Positions 1-7,431 of a DNA stretch of 14,831 nt are shown piece after piece. The notes under the pieces are model-generated. The model saw only the letters and a list, made by a program, of their open reading frames with translations, was not told the origin of the DNA and did no database searches. This DNA comes from JAYQPQ01 sp038145405 (GTDB taxonomy: Bacteria > Pseudomonadota > Gammaproteobacteria > Pseudomonadales > GM7GCV1): positions 1 to 14,831 of the forward strand of contig JAYQPQ010000046.1 in assembly GCA_038145405.1 (NCBI GenBank), read 5' to 3'. Numbering within the stretch: position 1 is the stretch's first letter; the number at the start of each line of letters is the position of its first letter. The position numbers were made by a program, and so were the translations under genes.

Positions 1-812
1 GCGAGCAGGGCGGCGAACAAGGGCACCAGATAGGCCGCCATGGCCGCGCTTTGCGGGCCCAACCGTTTGACGGCGAAATTCCACAGGCCGTAAGCCAGCA
101 GTCCGGGAAACAGGCCGACGTAAAGCAGCGGAGCAACAAGCTGGGGGGGCATGGCAAAGCCTCCCCAGATGAGCCACTCCAGCAGGTAGAGCGGAATCAG
201 GCAAAGCACGCCAAACAGAATTTGAATGGTAAGAAATTCAGCTGCCGGCAGGTGCACAGGGTGGCGCTTCAGCAGCACGGTGAAAAGCGACCAAAGCACT
301 ACGGCCAGCAGCATATAGAGGTCGCCGATCTGCAGGCTCAGGGCGAACAGGTTCGCCGGGTGGCCCTGGCTGACAATCACCAATAGTCCGGCAAAGGCAA
401 AGCTGATGCCAGCCAGCCGGCGGCGACTGGGTTTTACGCCCAGCATCGGCCAGGACAGTAGGACCACCATCACCGGCATCGTCGAATTGAGCAGCCCGAT
501 ATTAGTGGCGAAAGTGGTGCGCGTGGCCAGATAAAAAATCACATTGAACAGCGCCACACTCAATGCCGACAGCCCCAGAATCAGCAACCACTGATGGGCA
601 ATGGCATGGCGCTTGCGCCAGGTGGGCAGACCGGTAAAGGGCAGAATCACCAGCAGTGCAATCAGCCAGCGCCAGAAGGAAAGCGCCACTGGCGGTACGG
701 CATCGCCAATGCCGCGGCCCACAACGGCGTTGCCCGCCCAGAACAGGGCGGTCAGCACCAGCCCGAGATAGGCTAAAGCTAAGCCAGTATCAAGGGAGCG
801 GTGAGAGCGCAC
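1..812 (-). CDS. EamA/DMT-family inner-membrane transporter, 3' end cut by window edge
   Basis: I read this gene by translating the reverse strand; no stop is reached before the window edge. About 270 codons are present, with two EamA repeats of hydrophobic helices. Recognisable stretches are LGLVLTALFWAGNAVVGRG in the first helix, FNVIFYLATRTTFATNIGLLN in the middle, and LFPGLLAYGLWNFAVKRLGP followed by SAAMAAYLVPLFAALLA near the end. These are typical of the ten-helix drug/metabolite transporter superfamily, which exports metabolites or amino acids, but the substrate cannot be told. Family members are about 290-300 residues, so roughly 20-30 C-terminal residues are missing. No ATG lies at a sensible place in frame. 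I chose GTG at 810-812, preceded by a weak GGAT, giving a basic N-terminus before helix 1; the frame stays open further upstream, so the start is uncertain. It lies 70 bases downstream of the RND gene in the same direction and may be co-transcribed with it. Confidence 0.85.
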   Translation of the reverse strand, partial: MRSHRSLDTGLALAYLGLVLTALFWAGNAVVGRGIGDAVPPVALSFWRWLIALLVILPFTGLPTWRKRHAIAHQWLLILGLSALSVALFNVIFYLATRTTFATNIGLLNSTMPVMVVLLSWPMLGVKPSRRRLAGISFAFAGLLVIVSQGHPANLFALSLQIGDLYMLLAVVLWSLFTVLLKRHPVHLPAAEFLTIQILFGVLCLIPLYLLEWLIWGGFAMPPQLVAPLLYVGLFPGLLAYGLWNFAVKRLGPQSAAMAAYLVPLFAALL

Positions 813-882
813 GCGGCCATCCGAATGTTCCAGTTTGGTCAGCTGACTGCGGCAGTTAAATGAGGGGCGGATGCGCGCGAGC

Positions 883-3800
883 TCACAATGCCTCCGGTTT
901 CGCCGTCGACGCTTTCTTGCGGAACACCAGCACAAAGAACAGCGGCACGAAGAATATGGCCAGCAGGGTCGCCGACAGCATGCCGCCAAACACGGCGGTA
1001 CCAATGGCGTTCTGGCTGCCCGAACCGGCGCCGGAGGCCGTAACCAGCGGGAGCACCGCCAGCATAAAGGCCAAGGACGTCATGACGATGGGGCGCAGAC
1101 GCATGCGGATAGCCTCCATCACGGCGTCCTTCAGACTCAAGCCCGATTCGAACAGCGATTTGGCAAATTCCACGATCAGAATGGCATTCTTGGCGGACAG
1201 GCCCACCGTGGTGAGCAGCCCGACCTGGAAGTAAATGTCGTTGGACATGCCGCGGGAGATAGCAAAGAGCACGGCGCCGAGCACGCCCAGCGGCACTGCC
1301 AGCATTACCGCAGCCGGCACCGACCAGCTTTCATAGAGCGCAGCCAGACTGAGGAACACCACGATCAGCGACAGCGCGTAAAGCAGCGGAGCCTGATTGC
1401 CGGACTGCTGTTCCTGCAGCGACATACCGGTCCACTCGAAGCCGAAGCCGGGAGGCAGCTGGGCAGCCAGTTCTTCCATGGCCTGCATGGCATCGCCCGA
1501 GCTCAGGCCGGGTGCAGCTTCGCCCGCGATGTTGATGGAAGGGAACCCGTTATAGCGCTCCAGCCGGGGCGAGGCGTATTCCCAGCGACCCGTGGCGAAT
1601 GCCGAAAGCGGCACCATCTCATTGCGGTTGTTGCGCACGTACCAGTCGTTGAGATCCTCCGGCAGCATGCGGTTCTCGGGTCGAGCTTGCACGATGACGC
1701 GCTTCACCCGGCCATTGAGAATAAAGTCGTCCACATAGGCGGGCGCCAGTCCGGTACTCAGGGTGCTGCTTACCGCTTCCATAGAGACGCCGAGAGCGGC
1801 GGCGGCCTGCTGGTCGATGTCGATCTTGTAGACCGGAGTGTCTTCCTGCCCGTTGGGGCGTACACCGACCAGGCGCGTATCCTGGGCAGCCATGCCCAGC
1901 AGCTGGTTGCGTGCGGCGATCAGGGCGTCGTGTCCGGCGCCGTTCAGATCCTGCAGCTGGAAGTTGAATCCGGTGGAGGTACCCAGCTCGATGATGGCGG
2001 GGGGCACAAAGGGGAATACCATGGCGTCGCGAATCTGCCACAGCGCGCCGAAAGCGCGCTCGGCCACCGCCTGTACGCTCTGGTCGGCACGGGTGCGTTC
2101 CTCCCAGTCCCTCAGGCGCACAAACATGATGCCGTTATTCTGACCGCCACCGGAAAAACTGAAGCCGAGTACGGAAAAGGCGGATTCCACGTTCTCTGCT
2201 TCCTGCTCAAAAAAGTAGTCTTCAATCTGGTTCATCACCAGATTGGCGCGTTCGATGGTGGCTCCGACCGGCAGGGTCATCTGGACGAAGAGTACGCCCT
2301 GATCCTCCTCGGGCAGGAAGGACCCGGGCAGTCGGAACAGGCTGAAGGCGAGCACGCCGATCAGCACCAGATAGATCACCAGGAAGCGCAGCGTGCGACC
2401 CAGGATAAAGGAGGTCGCCCTGCGGTAGCTGCGACTGGCAGCATCAAACTTGCGGTTAAACCAGGCAAAGAAGCCGTGCCCAGATGACTCGAACTTGTGT
2501 GGCTTGAGCAGCGTGGCACAGAGTGCCGGTGTCAGGATCAGTGCGACCAGCACCGACAGCGCCATGGCCGACACGATGGTGATCGAGAACTGGCGGTAGA
2601 TTACGCCAGTCGAGCCGCCGAAGAAGGCCATGGGCACGAACACCGCCGACAGCACCATGGCAATGCCGATCAATGCACCAGTGATCTGGCGCATGGATTT
2701 CAAAGTCGCATCGCGCGGTGACAGATTGTCTTCCGTCATGACGCGCTCGACGTTTTCCACCACCACGATGGCGTCGTCCACCAGCAGACCGATGGCTAAC
2801 ACCAAGCCGAACAGGGTCAGGGTGTTGATGGTAAACCCGAATACCGCCATCAGACCAAAGGTGCCCAGCAGTACCACGGGAATCGCCACCGTGGTGATCA
2901 GGGTGGCGCGCAGGTTCTGCAGGAACAGCAGCATGACGAGGAACACCAGGACGATGGCCTCGATCAGGGTCTTGATAACTTCCTTGATGGAAATACGGAT
3001 GAAAGGTGTGGTGTCGTAGGGGTAATGGACTTCCAGCCCCGGCGGGAAGAATGACTCCAGGCTCTCGATGCGCGCACGCACGGCGTCGGCGGTTTGCAGC
3101 GCGTTGGCGCCGGAAGCCAGGGAGATTGCCATACCCACGGCGGGCAGGCGGTTGAACTCGATATTGAAGAGGTAATTTTCACCTCCCAGTTCCACATTGG
3201 CGACGTCGCCCAGCAGGATGCGGGCGCCGTCTGGGTTAACCCGCAACAGCACATCGCGAAACTGTTGCGCATCCTGGAAGCGCGACTGCACGATCAGGCT
3301 GGCGTTGAGCTGCTGGCCGGCCACAGCGGGAACGCCACCCAGTTCGCCGGCGGCGATCTGGGCATTCTGCGCGCGGATAGCGGTAACAATGTCGCCTGCC
3401 GTCAGGTTATAGGCCGCCATCTTCTGGGCGTCGAGCCAGATGCGCATGGCATAGGGCGAGCCGAACAGTTCCACCTGGCCGACGCCATACACGCGGCTGA
3501 GGGGATCCTGGATGGTGGAGGCGACAAAGTCGGAAATCTCCACGTTGGACAGACTGCCATCGGCAGAGACGAAGGCCGGCACCATCAGGAAGCCGGATGC
3601 CGATTTGGTGACCCGAATACCCTGGCGCTGAACCTCCTGCGGCAGCAGGGGCAGGGCGCTTTGCAATTTGTTCTGCACCTGCACCTGGGCGATGTCGGGA
3701 TCGGTGCCGGTGCTGAAGGTAACGATAATAGTGGCCGTGCCGCTGGCGTCGCTGACCGAGGAGAAGTACTCCACGTTGTCGATGCCGGTCAGGTTGGACT

Positions 3801-3996
3801 CGATAATCTGGACGACCGAATTCTCCACTGTGTCGGCTGAGGCGCCGGGATAACTGGCGACGATAGATACCGACGGCGGCGCAACCTCGGGATACTGGGA
3901 AATGGGTAGCTGGGACGCCGTGAGGCCTCCCGCCAGCATAATGAGGATGGCAATTACCCAGGCCAGAACGGGCCGGTCAATAAAGAAGGTTGACAT
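883..3996 (-). CDS. RND multidrug efflux permease, AcrB/MexB (HAE1) family
   Basis: This is the 1037-residue inner-membrane proton/drug antiporter of a tripartite efflux pump. It starts MSTFFIDRPVLAWVIAI, the usual short amphipathic helix before TM1, and has the 12-TM layout with two large periplasmic porter loops. The proton-relay residues are present: Asp407-Asp408 (LLVDDAIVVVENVE), numbered exactly as in AcrB, and Lys936 in TVGLSAKNAILIVEF, matching AcrB Lys940. A Gly-rich switch loop (GFSFSGGGQNNG) sits near residues 611-622. Length is close to AcrB (1049), with a shorter C-terminal tail ending KPEAL. It begins 20 bases after the adaptor gene and is almost certainly in one transcript with it, under the AcrR-type repressor. 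No outer-membrane channel gene follows, so it probably uses a TolC/OprM-like protein encoded elsewhere. Substrate range cannot be predicted; acrB or mexB would be family-level names only. Confidence 0.97.
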   Translation of the reverse strand: MSTFFIDRPVLAWVIAILIMLAGGLTASQLPISQYPEVAPPSVSIVASYPGASADTVENSVVQIIESNLTGIDNVEYFSSVSDASGTATIIVTFSTGTDPDIAQVQVQNKLQSALPLLPQEVQRQGIRVTKSASGFLMVPAFVSADGSLSNVEISDFVASTIQDPLSRVYGVGQVELFGSPYAMRIWLDAQKMAAYNLTAGDIVTAIRAQNAQIAAGELGGVPAVAGQQLNASLIVQSRFQDAQQFRDVLLRVNPDGARILLGDVANVELGGENYLFNIEFNRLPAVGMAISLASGANALQTADAVRARIESLESFFPPGLEVHYPYDTTPFIRISIKEVIKTLIEAIVLVFLVMLLFLQNLRATLITTVAIPVVLLGTFGLMAVFGFTINTLTLFGLVLAIGLLVDDAIVVVENVERVMTEDNLSPRDATLKSMRQITGALIGIAMVLSAVFVPMAFFGGSTGVIYRQFSITIVSAMALSVLVALILTPALCATLLKPHKFESSGHGFFAWFNRKFDAASRSYRRATSFILGRTLRFLVIYLVLIGVLAFSLFRLPGSFLPEEDQGVLFVQMTLPVGATIERANLVMNQIEDYFFEQEAENVESAFSVLGFSFSGGGQNNGIMFVRLRDWEERTRADQSVQAVAERAFGALWQIRDAMVFPFVPPAIIELGTSTGFNFQLQDLNGAGHDALIAARNQLLGMAAQDTRLVGVRPNGQEDTPVYKIDIDQQAAAALGVSMEAVSSTLSTGLAPAYVDDFILNGRVKRVIVQARPENRMLPEDLNDWYVRNNRNEMVPLSAFATGRWEYASPRLERYNGFPSINIAGEAAPGLSSGDAMQAMEELAAQLPPGFGFEWTGMSLQEQQSGNQAPLLYALSLIVVFLSLAALYESWSVPAAVMLAVPLGVLGAVLFAISRGMSNDIYFQVGLLTTVGLSAKNAILIVEFAKSLFESGLSLKDAVMEAIRMRLRPIVMTSLAFMLAVLPLVTASGAGSGSQNAIGTAVFGGMLSATLLAIFFVPLFFVLVFRKKASTAKPEAL

Positions 3997-4016
3997 GCTT
4001 AACTACTCTGAGCGGC

Positions 4017-5150
4017 CTAATTCAGCTGGGTCGGAATCGGCGATACCGCGGTACCCGGACCGATTTTCTGCAGGCTATCGACGATCACCTGATCGCCAAA
4101 TTGCAATCCCGCCTCAACCAGCCACTGATCCTCGATTGCGTGGCCGATCTCGATGGGACGCACTTCCACAGTGCCCTCACTGCCAATGACCCAAACGCTG
4201 GCGCCACCCGAGGCATCGCGCTGCACGGCCTGCTGTGGCACCGTTAGCGCGCTGTCCAGCTGCAGCTGTGTCAGTTCCGCGCGCACGAACATGCCGGGCA
4301 GCAGCAGCGAATCGGGGTTGGGGAACACGGCACGCAGGGTGACGGTACCGGTGGCCTCGTCCACATTAACCTCGGCAAATTCCAGCTCGCCCGCCTGATC
4401 GTAGCGGGAGCCATCTTCCATAATCAGGTACACCGGCAAGCGGCTGGCCGGATTCATGCCGAGGTCCAGTGCCTGCTTGCGCAGCGCCATCAGGACATTC
4501 ACGGATTGACTGAACTCGACGTAGATGGGATCCAGCTGACGTACTGTCGTCAGTGGCTCGCCCTGCAGCGCCGTCACCAGAGCGCCCTCGGTAAATTCCG
4601 ACTTGTCGGCACGGCCACTGATGGGTGAGGTGATGCGGGTGTACTGTAGGCTGATGCGCGCCGTTTCCAGCTGAGCACGGGCGGCGGCTACGGCGGCCTC
4701 CGCCTGATGCAGCGAAGCAACCGCTTCGTCGAATTCCTGCTGACTGACCGTCTGCCGCGCCAACAGCGGCTGCAGACGTTCATTGCGCAGGCGCGCCAGT
4801 TCGTGCGCGGCCTCAGCCTGGGCGACGTTGGCTTCGGCAGCGTTGACGGCAGCGCGGTAAGTGCTGTCCTCGATCAGATAGAGCACCTCGCCGGCATCGA
4901 CTTCGCCACCTTCCTGAAACAGACGCTGTTCAATGATGCCGTTGATGCGCGGTCGAATTTCGGCCACGCGAAAAGCCTGCGTGCGGCCCGGCAAAGAAGT
5001 GGTCAGGGCCACCGACTGCGGCGCCAGCTCCACCACGCCGACAGGTGTAGGCGGGAACTCCATGGGAGCCTGCTGGGCGTCGCCACTGCAGGCGGACAGG
5101 GCAAACAACAGCGGAGCGACCCAAATTGACGGATATCTCGATTCAGGCAT
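4017..5150 (-). CDS. RND efflux periplasmic adaptor lipoprotein, AcrA/MexA family
   Basis: This membrane fusion protein bridges the RND permease and the outer-membrane channel. From the ATG at 5148-5150 it is 377 residues. That start gives a good lipoprotein signal: MPESRYPSIW, a hydrophobic core, then lipobox LSAC with Cys21 as the lipidated residue; an AGG lies nine bases upstream. In-frame starts upstream exist (ATG at 5165, TTG at 5192) but lack a good ribosome binding site or lengthen the signal unnaturally. AcrA/MexA signatures follow: SLPGRTQAFRVAEIRPRING (beta-barrel and lipoyl half), EEGGEVDAGEVLY-like lipoyl region, an Ala/Gln/Glu-rich alpha-hairpin coiled coil, then RITSPISGRADKSEFTEGALV and QLDPIYVEFSQS, and LRAVFPNPDSLLLPGMFVRAEL in the barrel. 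Residue +2 after Cys is Ser rather than the inner-membrane-retaining Asp of AcrA. The gene is first in the pump operon and divergent from the TetR gene. Confidence 0.95.
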   Translation of the reverse strand: MPESRYPSIWVAPLLFALSACSGDAQQAPMEFPPTPVGVVELAPQSVALTTSLPGRTQAFRVAEIRPRINGIIEQRLFQEGGEVDAGEVLYLIEDSTYRAAVNAAEANVAQAEAAHELARLRNERLQPLLARQTVSQQEFDEAVASLHQAEAAVAAARAQLETARISLQYTRITSPISGRADKSEFTEGALVTALQGEPLTTVRQLDPIYVEFSQSVNVLMALRKQALDLGMNPASRLPVYLIMEDGSRYDQAGELEFAEVNVDEATGTVTLRAVFPNPDSLLLPGMFVRAELTQLQLDSALTVPQQAVQRDASGGASVWVIGSEGTVEVRPIEIGHAIEDQWLVEAGLQFGDQVIVDSLQKIGPGTAVSPIPTQLN

Positions 5151-5194
5151 AACAAACGACCTCATTACGAAATCTGCGCAGATGTAACGCAATT

Positions 5195-5218
5195 GACATA
5201 CATCGGTGAATGGATACT
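5195..5218. promoter_or_regulatory. AcrR-type operator, copy 1 (pump side)
   Basis: The sequence contains ACATACAT, a 3-base centre and TGAATG. As I recall the E. coli AcrR operator (24 bases with ACATACAT and TGAATG cores), 17 of 24 positions match. It lies 45 bases upstream of the adaptor ATG, just downstream of a candidate promoter reading the pump genes, where bound repressor would block transcription. The imperfect palindrome matches its own reverse complement at 12 of 18 core positions. A second copy is at 5282-5305. Binding by the adjacent TetR protein is inferred. Confidence 0.75.
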
Positions 5219-5230
5219 ATTGAACCGCAA

Positions 5231-5260
5231 AGTATGATTTGCATCAATACTGGCAAGCAA
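5231..5260 (-). promoter_or_regulatory. Candidate sigma70 promoter for the pump operon
   Basis: On the minus strand a -35 TTGCTT (5255-5260) and a -10 CATACT (5231-5236) are 18 bases apart. The predicted start near 5224 puts operator copy 1 just downstream of the start site. The -10 is only a moderate match, so the exact promoter is uncertain. Confidence 0.4.
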
Positions 5261-5268
5261 ATTAGCGC

Positions 5269-5274
5269 TAAAAT
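5269..5274 (+). promoter_or_regulatory. Candidate -10 element for the TetR/AcrR-type gene
   Basis: TAAAAT differs from the TATAAT consensus at one base and lies 39 bases before the start codon. No good -35 is seen at 16-18 bases, so it may be a weak or activator-helped promoter. Transcription from here would start around 5281, at the edge of operator copy 2, which fits autorepression. Confidence 0.35.
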
Positions 5275-5281
5275 CTTCAAT

Positions 5282-5305
5282 TACATACATCGACGAATGT
5301 TAGAG
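5282..5305. promoter_or_regulatory. AcrR-type operator, copy 2 (repressor side)
   Basis: This repeats copy 1: 15 of 17 bases are identical over the ACATACATCG..GAATG core, and both copies follow CAATT. It matches the recalled E. coli AcrR operator at 16 of 24 positions. Its 18-base core (5283-5300) equals its own reverse complement at 14 of 18 positions. It ends inside the AGAGG ribosome binding site (5302-5306) of the TetR gene, so binding should directly block expression of the repressor itself. Confidence 0.75.
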
Positions 5306-5312
5306 GTGCCGA

Positions 5313-5951
5313 ATGGCGCGCAAAATCCGGGAAGATTCCCTAAAAACCCGCGCTCAGTTGCTGGATGCGGCTGAGGAAGTCTTTTTTCACAAGGGATTTT
5401 CCGGATCCACGCTGGAAGACGTGGCGCGCGCCGCCTCGGTCACCCGCGGTGCCATTTACTGGCATTTCCGCAACAAGACCGATCTCTTCATGGCCATGGT
5501 CGAGCGCGTGCGACTGCCTATCGAGGCGCTGGCTGAGGCCGCCTGCTGCGAAGGCAAGAATCCTCTGGAACAGTTGCGCGAGGTGAGTATTCGCATTCTG
5601 CGCGAAACCGCCACCAACCCCCGTCGTCGACGCGTATTGACGGTCATTTTTCAGCGCTGCGAACTGGTGGGAGAAATGACCGAATTGGAGATGCGCCAAC
5701 GCGCCGCCTGTGTCGACTGCATCGGACGTATCGAACAAAGTTTGGCGCGTGCAGTGGAGGTCGGACAGTTGCCGCCCACCCTGCCGCTGAAGCAGACCGC
5801 ATTTGTCTGGCACGCCTTTCTGATGGGCGTGATCAACCACTGGCTGTTCTCTCCCGAGGCCTTTGATCTGGCCGCCAATGCCGCCCGTCTGGTCGACCAG
5901 GCAATGCCCATGCTGCAGGGCGCCGGCGGGCTGACACAACAGGCTGCCTGA
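5313..5951 (+). CDS. TetR-family repressor of the adjacent RND pump, AcrR/TtgR type
   Basis: This 212-residue cytoplasmic DNA-binding protein has the TetR fold. The N-terminal domain reads KTRAQLLDAAEEVFFHKGFS, then the helix-turn-helix at about residues 32-52 (TLEDVARAASVTRGAIYWHF) and RNKTDLFMAMVE. The remaining 140 residues form the helical ligand-binding and dimer domain, which binds pump substrates in AcrR, TtgR and MexR-like systems. Length is near AcrR (215). ATG 5313 is preceded by AGAGG six bases upstream. It is divergent from the pump genes across 162 AT-rich bases that hold two AcrR-like operators, so the expected role is ligand-relieved repression of the pump and of itself. The residues YWHFRNK are typical of the RND-regulator branch. 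I leave the symbol empty because orthology to acrR, rather than a parallel regulator, is not proved. Confidence 0.95.
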   Translation: MARKIREDSLKTRAQLLDAAEEVFFHKGFSGSTLEDVARAASVTRGAIYWHFRNKTDLFMAMVERVRLPIEALAEAACCEGKNPLEQLREVSIRILRETATNPRRRRVLTVIFQRCELVGEMTELEMRQRAACVDCIGRIEQSLARAVEVGQLPPTLPLKQTAFVWHAFLMGVINHWLFSPEAFDLAANAARLVDQAMPMLQGAGGLTQQAA

Positions 5952-5973
5952 CACCAAAAAGTGACCTGGTTCA

Positions 5974-6002
5974 TTGACGCAGGGTTTTTATTTCAATAAG
6001 TT
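5974..6002 (+). promoter_or_regulatory. Candidate promoter for the small lipoprotein gene
   Basis: A strong -35 TTGACG (5974-5979) is followed after 17 bases by a poor -10 TAAGTT (5997-6002). Start would be near 6009, leaving a leader of about 45 bases. Abundant lipoproteins of this class usually have strong promoters; the weak -10 makes the exact position doubtful. No clear terminator separates this from the repressor gene ending at 5951. Confidence 0.35.
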
Positions 6003-6053
6003 GGGTGAGTTGCCTGCCAATTCAGGTGAGGTAAGTTACAGGAGAAGCCTAAT

Positions 6054-6329
6054 ATGAATATGTCCATGAAATTGATTGGCCGTAGTGCCGTTCTTCTGGG
6101 ATTGGCAGTGCTCTTCACGGCCTGTACGACGATCACCCAGGAACAGTTGGATGCCGTGCAGGCGCAGGCCGACCGTGCACTGGCCGCCGCTCAGGCTGCC
6201 CAGGCGGCCGCCGCTGACTCAGCTACCGCCGCACGGCGAGCACAGGAGACAGCAGATGAAGCGCTGGCCTGCTGCCAGGCTAATACCGAGCGTTTCGAGC
6301 GGTTGTTGCAGGAATCCATGGCCAAGTAA
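6054..6329 (+). CDS. Lpp/OprI-like alanine-zipper outer-membrane lipoprotein
   Basis: This is a 91-residue lipoprotein. The signal peptide MNMSMKLIGRSAVLLGLAVL ends in LFTAC, so Cys24 is the lipidated residue; Phe at -3 is somewhat atypical. The mature part is an Ala-rich heptad coiled coil (DAVQAQADRALAAAQAAQ and following), as in Lpp and OprI, and ends with the free C-terminal lysine SMAK. In Lpp that terminal lysine is joined to meso-diaminopimelate of peptidoglycan, so this protein likely tethers the outer membrane to the wall. An odd point is the Cys73-Cys74 pair inside the coiled coil. ATG 6054 has AGGAG nine bases upstream (6040-6044); ATGs at 6060 and 6066 are too far from it. It converges with an L,D-transpeptidase gene and ends before a strong terminator, so it is probably monocistronic and highly expressed. 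Confidence 0.88.
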   Translation: MNMSMKLIGRSAVLLGLAVLFTACTTITQEQLDAVQAQADRALAAAQAAQAAAADSATAARRAQETADEALACCQANTERFERLLQESMAK

Positions 6330-6347
6330 TCTGCCGCCGACCTCAAC

Positions 6348-6382
6348 AGGCCCGGAAGCTCTGCTTGCCGGGCCTTTTTTTT
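6348..6382 (+). terminator. Intrinsic terminator of the lipoprotein gene
   Basis: AGGCCCGG pairs with CCGGGCCT, and an inner AAGC/GCTT continues the stem with one bulged G and a TCT loop. Eight T residues follow directly (6375-6382). It starts 18 bases after the stop codon. In the opposite direction the hairpin lacks a T run, so it works mainly for the plus-strand transcript and not clearly for the convergent transpeptidase gene. Confidence 0.92.
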
Positions 6383-6404
6383 GGGGCGTGGAGACGGTGG
6401 TTGA

Positions 6405-7364
6405 CTAGCGTTCGGCCAATTGCTCTGCCGGTGGGGAGAGACGTGCAATGCGCGTGGGGATGCCATCGGCGCGCAGCGCGGCGCGATCAACCAAATCCCA
6501 GTCCAGCACCACTTCGCGGCTTCCGACCAGGCGCGCCATCTGCGAGGTAACCTGCCAATTCAAGCTGTCCACGCCATCCTGTGTTGCCGGATGCGACTCC
6601 AGATAGACTTCGCCATTGAGCACGCCCACCTTGATCGGCTGGTGCACGATGCGTACCGGAGTGCCGATGGAGACCTGATTAAACAGCCACTCAATATCCT
6701 CCGGATACATGCGGATGCAACCGTGGGAAACGCGCAGGCCTACACCGCCCGACCGGTTGGTGCCGTGAATAAAGTAACCGGGAATCTCCAGCGCAATGGC
6801 GTAGTCGCCCAGGGGGTTGTCGGGACCGGGCGGCACGGTGCGAGGCAGTATCGACCCGCGCGCAGCATGCTCATCGATAATGGACTGCGGTGGATACCAG
6901 GCTGGATTGGGAATGCGCGCACGCACCCTGCTCGAGAGTTCAGGCGTGGGGAAGGCTTCGCGACCGATGCCGATCGGAAAGGTCTCCACCCGCGCCGGCT
7001 GTCCGTCGACAACAGGCGGATAGTAGTAGAGACGCATCTCGGCCAGATTGATGACGATGCCTTCGTGCGGGGCATCCGGCAGGATGTACTGTTTGGGCAG
7101 AGTGATGGCCGTGCCGGTGCCCGGTAGCCAGGGATCCACCGTCGGGTTGGCCAGGCGCACTTCCATGTAGCCCAGATTATTGTTGCGGGCCAGCCGGGTA
7201 AAGGTGTCCTCGTAGACCGAGGCGATCTCCTGCACCCGACCTACCAGATTGTCGGTGCCGTTCGGCAGCACAAAGCTTTCCGCATGAAGGGCTTGTGTTA
7301 GCACCATCGCGAACAGGGTAGGCAGCAAATATTTCATGGTTCGCTTGAGTTTCATCAGACCCAT
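6405..7364 (-). CDS. Periplasmic L,D-transpeptidase with LysM-like domain, ErfK/YbiS type
   Basis: This is a 319-residue exported enzyme. A signal peptide (KYLLPTLFAMVLTQALHA, cleaved about after residue 28) is followed by a divergent LysM-like segment, about 30-95. The YkuD catalytic domain spans about 100-245. Its signature is complete: His200-Gly in YFIHGTNRSGG, then Ser213-His214-Gly215-Cys216 in VSHGCIRMYPEDIEWL, with Cys216 as nucleophile. Such enzymes cut the bond before D-Ala in tetrapeptide stems and either make 3-3 crosslinks or attach Lpp-type lipoproteins to diaminopimelate. The neighbouring Lys-ended lipoprotein suggests the second role. The conserved ARIPNPAWYPPQSI segment is typical of the ErfK/YbiS/YcfS group. 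I list the first ATG (7364); ATGs at 7355 and 7337 are alternatives, and none has a strong ribosome binding site. It follows purU by 67 bases on the same strand. Confidence 0.95.
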   Translation of the reverse strand: MGLMKLKRTMKYLLPTLFAMVLTQALHAESFVLPNGTDNLVGRVQEIASVYEDTFTRLARNNNLGYMEVRLANPTVDPWLPGTGTAITLPKQYILPDAPHEGIVINLAEMRLYYYPPVVDGQPARVETFPIGIGREAFPTPELSSRVRARIPNPAWYPPQSIIDEHAARGSILPRTVPPGPDNPLGDYAIALEIPGYFIHGTNRSGGVGLRVSHGCIRMYPEDIEWLFNQVSIGTPVRIVHQPIKVGVLNGEVYLESHPATQDGVDSLNWQVTSQMARLVGSREVVLDWDLVDRAALRADGIPTRIARLSPPAEQLAER

Positions 7365-7431
7365 TATCCCAGCTTGGCGCGCACAGAAAAGTGAACTGTC
7401 CTACAGCCTGACATTGGCAGGAGCCGGGTTA

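Noticed and set aside
838..847. Perfect 10-base palindrome GTCAGCTGAC between the pump and DMT genes
   Set aside because: It is short, has no loop or T run, and is not repeated elsewhere in the window, so neither a terminator nor an operator can be supported.
871..2487. 538-codon open frame on the plus strand opposite the RND gene
   Set aside because: It is antisense to a clear AcrB homologue, is rich in His, Gln, Gly and Arg with no recognisable domain, and has no ribosome binding site. Long antisense frames are common opposite GC-rich genes.
7365..7431. Possible terminator after purU
   Set aside because: Only a 4-base CCTG/CAGG stem was found, without a T run. Whether the transpeptidase gene is read from purU or its own promoter is left open.
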